Shown here: piece by piece, positions 1 through 8,680 of the stretch
Layout: each line of letters begins with the position of its first letter
How positions within the stretch are numbered: position 1 is the stretch's first letter
DNA from: JBJGXI01 sp045635475
GTDB lineage: Bacteria; Bacillota; Bacilli; Bacillales; Amphibacillaceae
Assembly (NCBI RefSeq): GCF_045635475.1
Contig: NZ_JBJGXI010000048.1
Coordinates: 1-41,210 of the forward strand
DNA length: 41,210 nt
Direction of reading: 5' to 3'
The notes under the pieces: generated by a model
What the model was told of the DNA's origin: nothing
Database searches by the model: none
The model's input: only the letters and a program-made list of their open reading frames with translations
Program-made: the position numbers and the translations under genes

Positions 1-105
1 ATAAACTGTTGCTTTTTATAACTGTCACTTCAGCAGTACTTTCACTCTTTCAAATCTGTCATCTGCATAATTTCCAAAGGTTCTATAGAACTATCTACAA
101 TCGCC

Positions 106-1158
106 CTACTTGTTCTCTGACTCCCACTTAGCGATTTCCTCGCGAACTTTTGGTGCTACCTTTGTTCCTAGTAGTTCAATCGCCTTCATCACATCTTCAT
201 GTGGCATTGAGCCTACTGGTACGTGTAGCATAAACCGTTGGACACCAACATGCTTACGTAAATGTATAATTTTTTCCGCAACCGTGTCAGCGTCTCCAAC
301 ATATAATGCACCTTCAAAACTACGTGCTGTATCGAAGCTTTCCTTCGTATAAGGTCCCCATCCACGTTCCCGTCCTAGCTTATTCATCACTTGTTGGGTT
401 GGTGCGAAGAATTTCTCTGCCGCTTCTTCTGTCGTATCGGCAACAAATCCGTGAGAATGGGAAGCAACAGTTAACTTCGAGATATCATGGCCTGCATGAT
501 CTACTGCCCGCTTATATAGCTGCACAAGTGGCTCAAACTGCATAGGACTGCCACCAATAATCGCTAGTACGAGCGGAAGCCCAAGCAGTCCTGCTCGCAC
601 CACCGACTCTTGATTACCACCACTACCAATCCATACTGGCAACGGATCCTGCACTGGACGTGGATATACTCCCATATTATTGATAGCTGGGCGATGCTTG
701 CCCTGCCACGACACTTTTTCTGAAGCAATTATTTTTAACAACAAATCAAGCTTTTCTTCAAACAATTCATTATAGTCATTTAGATCATAGCCAAACAGCG
801 GAAAGGACTCGATAAACGAACCACGCCCGGCCATTATTTCTGCACGTCCATTGGAAATGGCATCAACCGTCGAAAAATCTTGAAACACTCGTACCGGATC
901 ATCTGAAGAAAGAACAGTAACCGCACTAGTCAAGCGAATCCGCTTCGTTTGGGATGCAGCCGCAGCGAGTATAACTGCTGGAGCAGAAGCAGCAAAATCC
1001 TCACGATGGTGCTCACCTACGCCAAACACATCGAGACCGACTTTGTCTGCTAAAACAATTTCCTCAACAACCTCTCGAATACGTTGCGCATGGCTTACTA
1101 CCTTCCCCGTCTTAGGATCTGGTGTTGTTTCTACAAATGTACTTATTCCTATTTCCAC
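106..1158 (-). CDS. LLM-class (luciferase-like) flavin-dependent oxidoreductase
   Basis: Predicted soluble TIM-barrel monooxygenase of the bacterial luciferase superfamily, which uses reduced flavin and oxygen; the substrate cannot be told from sequence. The protein has 350 residues, the usual length. Family landmarks are the GEHHRED segment near residues 48-54, the strand TKRIRLTSAVTVLSSDDPVR, the AGRGSF loop near 110-115 and the WIGSGG motif near 178. The start is GTG at 1158, preceded at 8 nt by AGGAGG. It stands alone, divergent from the small phospholipase-like gene. The family call is secure; the substrate is unknown. Confidence 0.9.
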   Translation of the reverse strand: MEIGISTFVETTPDPKTGKVVSHAQRIREVVEEIVLADKVGLDVFGVGEHHREDFAASAPAVILAAAASQTKRIRLTSAVTVLSSDDPVRVFQDFSTVDAISNGRAEIMAGRGSFIESFPLFGYDLNDYNELFEEKLDLLLKIIASEKVSWQGKHRPAINNMGVYPRPVQDPLPVWIGSGGNQESVVRAGLLGLPLVLAIIGGSPMQFEPLVQLYKRAVDHAGHDISKLTVASHSHGFVADTTEEAAEKFFAPTQQVMNKLGRERGWGPYTKESFDTARSFEGALYVGDADTVAEKIIHLRKHVGVQRFMLHVPVGSMPHEDVMKAIELLGTKVAPKVREEIAKWESENK

Positions 1159-1301
1159 AATGATTTCCTCCTACATTATGCTTGTCTACCTTAACTATAG
1201 CATTTTTCATATGCGTGGTGAAAAATACTGTCTCCTGCGGGCATCCCCCCACGCAATTCCTTCAAGATGACATATCATAGCAATAAAGGAGTGTGATTTC
1301 T

Positions 1302-1541
1302 GTGCCTTGTATTTCTGGTTATCGCTATTGTGGACCAGGATGTAGCGGCCCTGGTGCTCCAACAAATCAACTTGATGCAATTTGCAGGGAGCATGACATA
1401 TGCTACAAAAGAACACGCAATCATCAACAATGTGACCAAGTTTATTTAAGGAATCTAGAGCCCTATCTTAACTATCGTGGCAAGTTAGGTAGAGACGCTA
1501 GATTAATGTATCGCGCTATTCGATTGAAAACGATGTTCTAA
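1302..1541 (+). CDS. small phospholipase A2-like protein
   Basis: A 79-residue protein with the core of the phospholipase A2 fold: a glycine-rich, cysteine-bearing loop YCGPGCSGPG (residues 9-18), which is the expected calcium loop, followed by the His-Asp pair in CREHDICY (28-35). The same pattern occurs in the parvovirus VP1 phospholipase domain and in bacterial mini-PLA2 proteins. Six cysteines are present in a short chain. No clear signal peptide is visible. GTG 1302 is preferred over the in-frame GTG at 1293 because AAAGGAG (1285-1291) lies 10 nt from 1302 but only 1 nt from 1293. The fold is likely; lipase activity is inference. Confidence 0.75.
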   Translation: MPCISGYRYCGPGCSGPGAPTNQLDAICREHDICYKRTRNHQQCDQVYLRNLEPYLNYRGKLGRDARLMYRAIRLKTMF

Positions 1542-1603
1542 GTTTACTAACCAAAAGTATTTTGCTTCCTAGCAAGAGATTATTATAGAACAAAAAATAA
1601 AAA

Positions 1604-1624
1604 GGAAGAGATTTACTCTCTTCC
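1604..1624. terminator. bidirectional intrinsic terminator
   Basis: GGAAGAGA (1604-1611) pairs perfectly with TCTCTTCC (1617-1624) around a 5-nt loop. T-rich tracts follow on both strands (CTACTTTTTT on plus, TTTTTATTTTTTG on minus). It separates the convergent phospholipase-like and yuzF-like genes. Confidence 0.8.
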
Positions 1625-1634
1625 CCCTACTTTT

Positions 1635-1880
1635 TTAATCCGGCATAATCGTAACAATTTGTTGGATTCGAATAAAAAACGTTGAATCCCCAGCCAGCAG
1701 TACGATGTGATCGGGTTTTACATCCATTAACTTTCCACGAATCGAATCCTTCGTTGTTTCTATGAGTAACATTTTACCAAGTACAGACTGCAATGTATTA
1801 ATTACATAAGGATCAACCATCGTATAATATTGCGTCTGCATAGGCTCCATCATTCCATAATTGTTATATTCACGATACAT
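1635..1880 (-). CDS. YuzF-like DUF2642 protein
   Basis: An 81-residue protein with the DUF2642 core: VINTLQSVLGKMLLIETTKD, then GKLMDVKPDHIVLLAGDSTFF and a C-terminal FIRIQQIVTIMPD, which closely follows remembered Bacillus YuzF. The fold is probably an Sm-like or small beta-barrel. Function is unknown; relatives are linked to sporulating Bacillaceae. The N-terminus is Tyr- and Met-rich. The start is ATG 1880, with GGGGAGGG about 6 nt upstream. It is monocistronic, with a terminator directly after it. Confidence 0.8.
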   Translation of the reverse strand: MYREYNNYGMMEPMQTQYYTMVDPYVINTLQSVLGKMLLIETTKDSIRGKLMDVKPDHIVLLAGDSTFFIRIQQIVTIMPD

Positions 1881-1963
1881 TTAATTCCCTCCCCTTGATT
1901 ATTCTTTTTACCTTATGACAATAACCTAGAGTTGGTTTGGGCGATTGCTCCGCTTTAGTTAAA

Positions 1964-3139
1964 TTACACACCAGTTGGCACTAGTTTACGCACACCAGAA
2001 ATAAGAATAAACAGAAACATAAACACCGACAATCCAGCAAGCACAATCGAGACGACACTTGTTGAGAAATGATCCATAATACCACCAGTCAACAAAGGTA
2101 AAAATATCCCTCCTAATCCACCTGATGCGATCAGAATACTTGTGTTACGCTCGGTACTGCCCGGAAGCATTTGATTAGCATAGACGAGAGCGATACCAAA
2201 AATGCCCGCCATCATAAGTCCAATTAGAATAATCAGTAGATAGCCCATCCACAAACTCGTAATAAAGCCTAAGCTAGCAATAAATACCACTGTACCGAAA
2301 CAACACACGAGTAGATAGCGTACATAATTCATCCGTTCCGCTAAATAACCAGCGCCTAAGCGACCTGCTACCATCGCTCCCCAATAAATGGTAACTGCTA
2401 ACGTTGCTGCGAAGGTTTCCGTACCTAATTTATTGACGAGGATCGACGGTAAGAAGTTCATAACGCTGACTTCGGTGCCAACATAAATAAGAAAAAATAA
2501 GATGAAACCGATAAATAAGTAACGATTTTTACCAAAAATCGGATTTTCATCATCATGATTTTCTGGTATATCCTTCGATTTACCCATCAGATTTTCGAAC
2601 GAGCCAAACGACACCTTCATCCATATACCGCATATGACAAGCGCATATAAGCCTAAGACAAGGAAGGAAAAACGCCATAAATCAGTAGCTGCTAACCATC
2701 CTGAAATTATTGGCATAACCAGCGAGCCAATGCCAAAAAAAACTTCCAAACGACTAAATGCAACCGCTTGTTTCTCTTTAATACCATCAATAATTAACGA
2801 ACCGACTAGTGGCTCGATTATTCCGAATCCTAGCCCACAAATAACCGCGATAGCCAACCACCATGCCCATGGTACCAATAATACGAATGCAATTTGAGTA
2901 ATTGAAATCGTAAATGTGGCGGAAACCAATGCACGTCTACGCCCTATGTATTTTGCTAAATAAGATGAAGAGATCACGCCAGTAAGAAAACCTATTGATT
3001 GACAGGCGACTAGCATGCCCCCATCTGTGTAGCTTCGATCATAATAATCTAGAATTTCAGTTAATAGTGAACCAATAATAATGTGTGTTAATCCAATTAA
3101 TAAATAAGTAATGCAACCAATCCAAAGTAAGCGCTTCAA
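1964..3139 (-). CDS. MFS transporter, GlcP-like (sugar:H+ symporter candidate)
   Basis: A 391-residue integral membrane protein with about 12 predicted membrane segments and the MFS loop AKYIGRRRALVS after segment 2. The segments SRLEVFFGIGSLVMPI and VMNFLPSILVNKLGTE resemble B. subtilis GlcP (glucose/mannose symporter) as remembered, which makes a sugar or sugar-alcohol substrate plausible. The start is TTG 3139, with AGGGGGA 6 nt upstream. It is divergent from the mannitol operon and shares a 198-bp gap with it, but the gap alone does not show co-regulation. MFS is certain; the substrate is not. Confidence 0.85.
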   Translation of the reverse strand: MKRLLWIGCITYLLIGLTHIIIGSLLTEILDYYDRSYTDGGMLVACQSIGFLTGVISSSYLAKYIGRRRALVSATFTISITQIAFVLLVPWAWWLAIAVICGLGFGIIEPLVGSLIIDGIKEKQAVAFSRLEVFFGIGSLVMPIISGWLAATDLWRFSFLVLGLYALVICGIWMKVSFGSFENLMGKSKDIPENHDDENPIFGKNRYLFIGFILFFLIYVGTEVSVMNFLPSILVNKLGTETFAATLAVTIYWGAMVAGRLGAGYLAERMNYVRYLLVCCFGTVVFIASLGFITSLWMGYLLIILIGLMMAGIFGIALVYANQMLPGSTERNTSILIASGGLGGIFLPLLTGGIMDHFSTSVVSIVLAGLSVFMFLFILISGVRKLVPTGV

Positions 3140-3337
3140 AATAATCCCCCTATGTATAAAAGCAATCGCATCTATAGCTTACAATAGCTAAGCCCAGTTT
3201 TGCGAGCATAAACTGCTTTCACAATTCAAAATCGCGAACATTTTATCTTGGAATAATGGTTAATAAGTAGGAAAAGATACAATCATGAACATTTTTATAA
3301 AGTTTAGACTTTTTATTAAACGAAAGGATGAGATAGG

Positions 3338-5248
3338 ATGGCACCATCAACAATTAAAGTTAGAGTACAAAAGTTCGGTACTTTCTTAAGCTCGATGGTA
3401 TTACCGAACATTGGTGCTTTCATTGCTTGGGGGTTAATTACAGCTTTATTTATTCCAACAGGATTTTTTCCTAATGAAGAACTAGTAAAGTTAGTCGATC
3501 CGATGGTAACATACTTATTACCATTATTAATCGGTTATACCGGTGGTAAATTAATTCATGAACAACGGGGTGGTGTTGTCGGTGCTATTGCGACAATGGG
3601 TGTGATTATTGGTGCACCTGGCACACCGATGTTCTTAGGCGCAATGATTATCGGACCACTAGCCGCCTACGTTATTAAGAAATTCGACCAGCTTATCGAG
3701 GGAAAAGTTAGAGCAGGCTTTGAAATGCTCGTTAACAATTTTTCCGCTGGCATTCTTGGCGGTGCTCTTGCCATAGGAGCCTTCCTAGGTATTGGTCCAG
3801 CTGTTAGTGCATTCACAGATGTACTTGTTACAGGAGTTGATTGGCTAATTGAAACAGGATTATTGCCACTTACGAGTCTTCTTATTGAACCTGCTAAGAT
3901 CTTATTTTTAAATAATGCAATTAATCATGGCGTGCTGTCGCCAATCGGATTAGAACAAGTTCAAAATGCTGGAAAGTCAGTCCTGTTTTTGTTAGAAGCA
4001 AATCCTGGACCTGGTCTTGGTGTCTTACTAGCTTTTACATTGTTTGGAAAAGGAAATGCAAAGCAATCTGCTCCCGGTGCTGCAATTATCCAGTTTATAG
4101 GTGGGATCCATGAGATTTATTTCCCTTACGTATTAATGCGCCCGATGTTATTTTTCGCTGTAATCTTAGGTGGCATGAGCGGAGTTTTCACATTAGTGTT
4201 GCTCGGTGGTGGTTTATCTGCGCCTGCTTCGCCAGGGAGTATTTTAGCCATAACTGCTGTCACACCTAACGACGCCAGTGTATATTTTGCTAACTTTGCT
4301 GGTGTAATCGTTGCAGCGGTTGTCTCTTTTGTTATATCGGCATTTGTACTGAAAACTAGTAAGCAAGGAAATGAAGATATAGAGGAAGCTGCAAGAAAGA
4401 TGCAAGAAATGAAAGGTAAGAAAAGCAGTGTTGCAACATCGTTGACTGCTAATCAAGGTGCTTTCCCATCCAATGTAAGCAAGGTCGTATTTGCTTGTGA
4501 TGCAGGTATGGGGTCCAGTGCGATGGGTGCATCATTGCTTCGAAAAAAAGTAAAAGCAGCAAATTTAAATGTATCGGTCACCAATACAGCAATTAATGAT
4601 CTACCTAATGATGCACAGGTTGTTATTACACAAGAAGAATTAACACCTCGAGCAAAAAATAAGTTGCCGGACGCATATCATATTTCGGTTGATAATTTCT
4701 TATCAAGTCCCGAATACGATAAGCTTGTTGATAGTATTGAAAATGGTGTCAGTGAAGAGCTAACAGAGGTCGTTGAGGAATCTCAGGCAGAAGCAACCGG
4801 AGTTGACCATGAGCACGACGATGATGATCTATTATTAGAAGAAAATATTTTCCTAAACCAAGCATTCTCTTCTAAAGAGGAAGCAATTCGGTTTGCTGGT
4901 GAAGTGTTAGTAAAAGCGGGCTACGTGGAAGAAAGCTACGTCGATGCGATGATTGAACGTGATAATATAACGTCCACGTACATGGGCAATCATGTTGCCA
5001 TTCCACATGGTACTGAAGCCGCGAAACAGGCTGTCAAACGTTCAGGTTTCACGGTCATCCAAGTACCAAAAGGCGTTGATTTTGGGTCAGGATCAGCCAA
5101 ATTAATATTCGGAATCGCAGGTAAAGATGGAACGCATTTAGATATTCTTTCTGGCATTGCTATAGTTTGTTCAGAAGAAGCGAACGTAGAGCAGATGGTA
5201 CAAGCAAAAACCGCTAAAGAATTATTGGAGATTATTAACAGTAAATAA
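3338..5248 (+). CDS. mtlA: mannitol-specific PTS enzyme EIICBA
   Basis: Transports mannitol across the membrane and phosphorylates it to mannitol-1-phosphate using the PTS phosphoryl chain. All three domains are in one 636-residue chain. EIIC (about 1-345) carries GGIHEIYFPYVLMRP. EIIB (about 375-470) has phosphoryl-accepting Cys387 in FACDAGMGSSAMGA. A charged linker (DHEHDDDDLLLEE) leads to EIIA (about 495-636) with the His of GNHVAIPHGT at about 557. This matches E. coli MtlA (637 aa, Cys384, His554) rather than the split MtlA/MtlF of B. subtilis. The next gene is mtlD. No mtlR or mtlF lies in the window. Confidence 0.95.
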   Translation: MAPSTIKVRVQKFGTFLSSMVLPNIGAFIAWGLITALFIPTGFFPNEELVKLVDPMVTYLLPLLIGYTGGKLIHEQRGGVVGAIATMGVIIGAPGTPMFLGAMIIGPLAAYVIKKFDQLIEGKVRAGFEMLVNNFSAGILGGALAIGAFLGIGPAVSAFTDVLVTGVDWLIETGLLPLTSLLIEPAKILFLNNAINHGVLSPIGLEQVQNAGKSVLFLLEANPGPGLGVLLAFTLFGKGNAKQSAPGAAIIQFIGGIHEIYFPYVLMRPMLFFAVILGGMSGVFTLVLLGGGLSAPASPGSILAITAVTPNDASVYFANFAGVIVAAVVSFVISAFVLKTSKQGNEDIEEAARKMQEMKGKKSSVATSLTANQGAFPSNVSKVVFACDAGMGSSAMGASLLRKKVKAANLNVSVTNTAINDLPNDAQVVITQEELTPRAKNKLPDAYHISVDNFLSSPEYDKLVDSIENGVSEELTEVVEESQAEATGVDHEHDDDDLLLEENIFLNQAFSSKEEAIRFAGEVLVKAGYVEESYVDAMIERDNITSTYMGNHVAIPHGTEAAKQAVKRSGFTVIQVPKGVDFGSGSAKLIFGIAGKDGTHLDILSGIAIVCSEEANVEQMVQAKTAKELLEIINSK

Positions 5249-5267
5249 TATTAAATAGAACATATCT

Positions 5268-5486
5268 GAGTCAATTTCATAATTACCTTATACAGATAGC
5301 TAAAAGTGCGTGTTCAAAAAGGTGCCGAATTAGCAGCAAGCAGAACGAGGCGGCGTAGTTTCGAGTAGCGGAACGTATGCTTTTAATACGTGAGCAACGG
5401 AAAAACAAGCCAACGAAGAGATGCGCCGCTGATCATTTGGTGACTTTTTGAACAACCTCTAAAAGTAAGTAGTAGGAAATTGACTC
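5268..5486. repeat. TIR repeat family, copy A (interrupted)
   Basis: Left end GAGTCAATTTC (5268-5278) is the exact reverse complement of right end GAAATTGACTC (5476-5486). Left end continues as ATAATTACCTTATACAGATA, matching copies B and C. The interior is interrupted at 5308-5458 by a second element. It lies between mtlA and mtlD, so it is probably transcribed within the operon. Confidence 0.75.
5308..5458. mobile_element. MITE-like element with 8-bp target duplication
   Basis: A 151-bp non-coding insert inside repeat copy A. The direct repeat CTAAAAGT flanks it at 5300-5307 and 5459-5466, as expected for a target-site duplication. Near the ends, TGTTCAAAAAG and CTTTTTGAACA are inverted repeats. 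Inner arms GGCGGCG and CGCCGC and ACGTAT/ATACGT suggest strong folding. It is more GC-rich than its surroundings. Similar sequences ending in AGAGGTTGTTCAAAAAGTC are common between genes in Bacillaceae, from memory. No transposase is encoded, so it would move only in trans. Confidence 0.7.
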
Positions 5487-5512
5487 ATCTGTTTAAAAAA
5501 GGAATGATACAT

Positions 5513-6655
5513 TTGAAACAAACCGTCCACTTTGGTGCAGGGAATATTGGTAGAGGATTTATAGGTGCATTATTTTCTCAATCCTCGTATCATGTCACTT
5601 TTGTTGATATTGCAGAAAAGATCATCAACCAATTAAATGAGCAAAAAAGTTATAAAGTCAAACTTGCTACGGATGAGAAACAGGAAACGACTATTCATAA
5701 TGTTTCAGGTCTGAATAATATGACACAGGAACTTGAAGTGATAGATACCATTACTAACGCAACGTTCCTAACGACTGCAATAGGACCGACAATTTTGCCG
5801 AGAATTGCTCCGCTAATCGCGCGGGGGTTGACGGAGCGTGTTTACCAAAACGAGCAGAAGTTATATGTGATTGCATGTGAAAATCAAATTGGAGCAACCG
5901 ATATATTAAAAAAGAATATTTTAGAAAATCTAGATGAAGATACAAAAGAGAGATTAGACGGGAGGGTCTATTTCTTCAATTCAGCAGTTGACCGTATTGT
6001 CCCGATTCAAGAAAATAAAGAGTCACTAGATGTATTGGTGGAGCCCTACTATGAATGGGTTGTTGAAGCAACCGAGCATATGCCTCCGATTGAAGGAATG
6101 ACGATCGTCGATAATTTGGCGCCGTTTATTGAACGGAAATTATTTACTGTTAATACCGGGCATGCCGTTATCGCTTATCTCGGTTACCTAGAAGGAAAAT
6201 CAACCATTGATCAAACATTAGCCGATGATAAAGTCGCTGCTCAAGTACTGGCAACATTAAAAGAAACTGGTGATTACTTGATCAAACACTATCAATTGGA
6301 TCGAGAGCAGCATTTAACTTATATTCAAAAAATTATCGAGCGTTTCAAAAACCCTTATTTGAACGATGGCGTCACAAGAGTGGCACGTGCACCTTTACGC
6401 AAACTAGGTCCTGAAGATCGATTGATCCGTCCAGCAACAGAAGCAGAGAAAGCAGGCTTATCTTTCTCTAATTTAGCAAAAGCGATTGCTGCCGCATTAT
6501 TGTTTGATTATTCTGAGGATGAAGAAGCTGTCAAACTTCAAGCAATGATCAAAGAAAAAAGTGTAACAGGTGTGTTAAATGAAGTAAGTGGATTAGAGGA
6601 AGATAGTGCAATTACCCAAGAAGTTATCAAGCACTATCAGCTATTAAAAGAATAA
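5513..6655 (+). CDS. mtlD: mannitol-1-phosphate 5-dehydrogenase
   Basis: Oxidises mannitol-1-phosphate to fructose-6-phosphate with NAD+, the step after MtlA. The N-terminal Rossmann motif HFGAGNIGRGFIG is diagnostic, and the catalytic segment KLFTVNTGHAVIAYLGYLEG is intact. The TTG at 5513 is chosen because family members begin M-K-x-x-H-F-G-A-G and AAAAAAGGA ends about 9 nt upstream; this gives 380 residues. An upstream TTG at 5480 is in frame but lies inside the end of the repeat and has no ribosome site. The 264-bp gap from mtlA holds two nested repeats, which may alter polarity between the genes. Confidence 0.95.
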   Translation: MKQTVHFGAGNIGRGFIGALFSQSSYHVTFVDIAEKIINQLNEQKSYKVKLATDEKQETTIHNVSGLNNMTQELEVIDTITNATFLTTAIGPTILPRIAPLIARGLTERVYQNEQKLYVIACENQIGATDILKKNILENLDEDTKERLDGRVYFFNSAVDRIVPIQENKESLDVLVEPYYEWVVEATEHMPPIEGMTIVDNLAPFIERKLFTVNTGHAVIAYLGYLEGKSTIDQTLADDKVAAQVLATLKETGDYLIKHYQLDREQHLTYIQKIIERFKNPYLNDGVTRVARAPLRKLGPEDRLIRPATEAEKAGLSFSNLAKAIAAALLFDYSEDEEAVKLQAMIKEKSVTGVLNEVSGLEEDSAITQEVIKHYQLLKE

Positions 6656-6691
6656 GCAATGACAGGCACTACACACAGTGCCTGTCATTGC
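6656..6691. terminator. strong hairpin after mtlD
   Basis: GCAATGACAGGCACT (6656-6670) pairs perfectly with AGTGCCTGTCATTGC (6677-6691) around a 6-nt loop, starting right after the mtlD stop codon. The T tract is weak on both sides. The AGGCACT/AGTGCCT core recurs in the hairpin at 13454-13498. Confidence 0.7.
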
Positions 6692-6741
6692 TATGTTTGG
6701 TTGAAAAGATTATCTTATCCTTCTGTTATGCGCAGCATCTT

Positions 6742-8076
6742 TTAATAGGACTGTTCAACTATTTCTCCATCTTCAGACAGCCAATAAACAGTTGCTTGAT
6801 CGATGTTAGCGTTATTTGATACGATATACCATAGTCGTTCCCTTTCCGCGTACTCGACTATGTTACCGGTTAGTTCCTTATCATCAACCACAACACGCAC
6901 TTCAGCAATTGCTTCATCAAGCACTTTTCCTTTAAGGAGATGTACATATTCTGTTGCCCCACGCAGTTCTAGTCCAGAATAACCAGTTTCATATTTCTGT
7001 TCACTGGCAATTTGACTTGCTCCTCCACCATTACTATGCCAACCAAGTAACGTTTTCTTCACAATCGTACTTCCCAAAAACACTTCCGTTCCCCCACCCC
7101 ATTCATAAAAGACAAGCGCTTCTTTACTATTTAGCATTTCGATGTGGACCACATCAGTCATGGGTGAACTTAACGTTTCTAAAGCTTCTTGTTCTATTTC
7201 TCGTTGATCATCAGTTAATAACATCTTTGTAAAATGTCCAAGCGTTGCAATTGTTATAATTGCAAAAACCAACAATACTTTTGTTTGAGTTGTTTTCCCT
7301 AATCGAAGTGCAATAAATAGTAGTCCTACAATAAAGAGGATAGGTATCATTGTACGAGCAAATCCACCAATGTTTCCAGGTTCTTCATATTTAGTTATTA
7401 CTCTATTCTGTAAATCGATAGTATGAAAGACCCTTCCTGGCACCTTATCTCTTCCAGGCTCTAAAGGTATCGTGTAGCTTTGATACATGAGTTGATACTG
7501 CTCAGATCGATACTGATTCGGTACGAAAAATTCTATTTCTACCTTTTCACCTGTTTTTATTTCATCAAAAGAGCCTTCTCGTTCTTTTGTTTTTAATAGC
7601 AACGAACTTTTGTCAACGTACTTATCTTCAGGTTGATAAGACCAGCTTGACCTGTCCTCATCAGTGAAAACTTGATTGTCTAGATTTTTGATAAATATCT
7701 CATTTGCTATAAAATCGTATTCACTTTTATTTTCAATTTGCAGGACGACTGTTGCTCCATCTTTCCCCTCTTTTATACTGATAAGGTCAAAAGAAAAGCC
7801 ATCTGCACTAGCATTTCCCGTCCATGTAGAAGACGCATGCTGATCATTGTTATCCAATCCTTGTATAAACGGAACAAGCAGGATAAATATGAACAAACAA
7901 GCTGTAATCAGTGACCCATAATAAACAAAAGGAGTACGTTTATGACTGCGCTTATCGTCTTGTTGATCGATGCTGCTTAGAATCGATTGTTTTAACTTTA
8001 AGCGATCATTTTGATTCCAATAACTTTTTTCATCGATTGACTGCAGCGTTTTGTTTAGCTCACGTTGTTTCTTCAT
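6742..8076 (-). CDS. membrane anti-sigma factor (DUF4179-like), partner of the ECF sigma factor
   Basis: A 444-residue membrane protein that probably holds the upstream-encoded ECF sigma factor inactive. The cytosolic N-terminus (1-49) is charged and helical, followed by a membrane segment YYGSLITACLFIFILLVPF (about 51-69). Then comes an extracellular beta-rich domain with DGFSFDLISIKEGKDGATVV, typical of DUF4179-type sensors. Two further hydrophobic stretches near 240-260 and 268-288 precede a C-terminal soluble domain, an extension that makes it longer than simple anti-sigma factors. Its start overlaps the sigma gene by 17 bp, implying translational coupling. The role is inferred from pairing and topology. 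Confidence 0.75.
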   Translation of the reverse strand: MKKQRELNKTLQSIDEKSYWNQNDRLKLKQSILSSIDQQDDKRSHKRTPFVYYGSLITACLFIFILLVPFIQGLDNNDQHASSTWTGNASADGFSFDLISIKEGKDGATVVLQIENKSEYDFIANEIFIKNLDNQVFTDEDRSSWSYQPEDKYVDKSSLLLKTKEREGSFDEIKTGEKVEIEFFVPNQYRSEQYQLMYQSYTIPLEPGRDKVPGRVFHTIDLQNRVITKYEEPGNIGGFARTMIPILFIVGLLFIALRLGKTTQTKVLLVFAIITIATLGHFTKMLLTDDQREIEQEALETLSSPMTDVVHIEMLNSKEALVFYEWGGGTEVFLGSTIVKKTLLGWHSNGGGASQIASEQKYETGYSGLELRGATEYVHLLKGKVLDEAIAEVRVVVDDKELTGNIVEYAERERLWYIVSNNANIDQATVYWLSEDGEIVEQSY

Positions 8077-8587
8077 AACTAAATCCCTCCTGTTCCAATT
8101 GTTTTCGTAACATTGGTAAAGCTCTGTGTAAGGTGATTTTCACTTTATTTTCCGACCATCCTAAAATAGCAGACGTATCTTTAATGCTAAATTCTTTTAT
8201 TCTTCTTAAAATAATAACCTCACGAAATGCAGGCTTCAGCTTGCCCAACGCCTGATACACTTCTCTTACATCTTCTTCTACGGATAATTTATCTTCTGGT
8301 AATTGTGTAAGATCTTCTTTATTTTGCAGAAAACTCTCCATCATACGTAATGGTTTATTTTTTCGCAAATAATCAATCGTTACATTATGTGCAATTCGAA
8401 ACAGCCACGTTTTTGCTTCTGCATTTCGCTCAAATGTGTCGTAGTTGTTATATGCCCTAATAAATGTTTCTTGTGTTAGATCCTGCGCTTGTTGATAATC
8501 GCGTGTCATCATACAAACATATTTAAATACTGCATCACTGTAGTCTTCATACCACGTTTCAATTTCTATCTTTCTATACGCATCCAA
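8060..8587 (-). CDS. ECF-type RNA polymerase sigma factor
   Basis: A sigma-70 family group 4 protein. Region 2 contains DYQQAQDLTQETFIRAYNNY and KTWLFRIAHNVTIDYLRKN (-10 recognition and core binding). Region 4 contains LKPAFREVIILRRIKEFS and a helix-turn-helix IKDTSAILGWSENKVKITLH. The start is set at TTG 8587, because GGGGGAGG lies just upstream; a longer reading frame would put that ribosome site inside the coding region. This gives 175 residues. A TGTAAC-N17-CGTC promoter lies 40 bp upstream, implying autoregulation. It forms an operon with the overlapping anti-sigma gene. Close to SigX/SigW/YlaC types; the exact subgroup is unresolved. Confidence 0.9.
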   Translation of the reverse strand: MDAYRKIEIETWYEDYSDAVFKYVCMMTRDYQQAQDLTQETFIRAYNNYDTFERNAEAKTWLFRIAHNVTIDYLRKNKPLRMMESFLQNKEDLTQLPEDKLSVEEDVREVYQALGKLKPAFREVIILRRIKEFSIKDTSAILGWSENKVKITLHRALPMLRKQLEQEGFSYEETT

Positions 8588-8626
8588 AACTGACCCTCCC
8601 CCAACCAATCAAAAAATCTATATTCA

Positions 8627-8653
8627 GACGAATGCTAACCTATAAAAGTTACA
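8627..8653 (-). promoter_or_regulatory. ECF-type autoregulatory promoter
   Basis: On the minus strand a -35 TGTAAC (8653-8648) is separated by 17 bp from a -10 CGTC (8630-8627), matching the general pattern of Bacillus extracytoplasmic sigma promoters. Transcription would begin near 8620, about 33 nt before the sigma start codon. Confidence 0.65.
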
Positions 8654-8680
8654 GTTTATTAAATTTTTAACTATCCTTAA

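Noticed and set aside
3140..3337. Search for a CcpA (cre) site and sigma-A promoter before mtlA
   Set aside because: No sequence fitted the cre consensus closely, and -35/-10 candidates had spacing far from 17 bp.
5480..5512. Earlier TTG start of mtlD inside the repeat end
   Set aside because: Family members begin at the later site and the Shine-Dalgarno fits TTG 5513.
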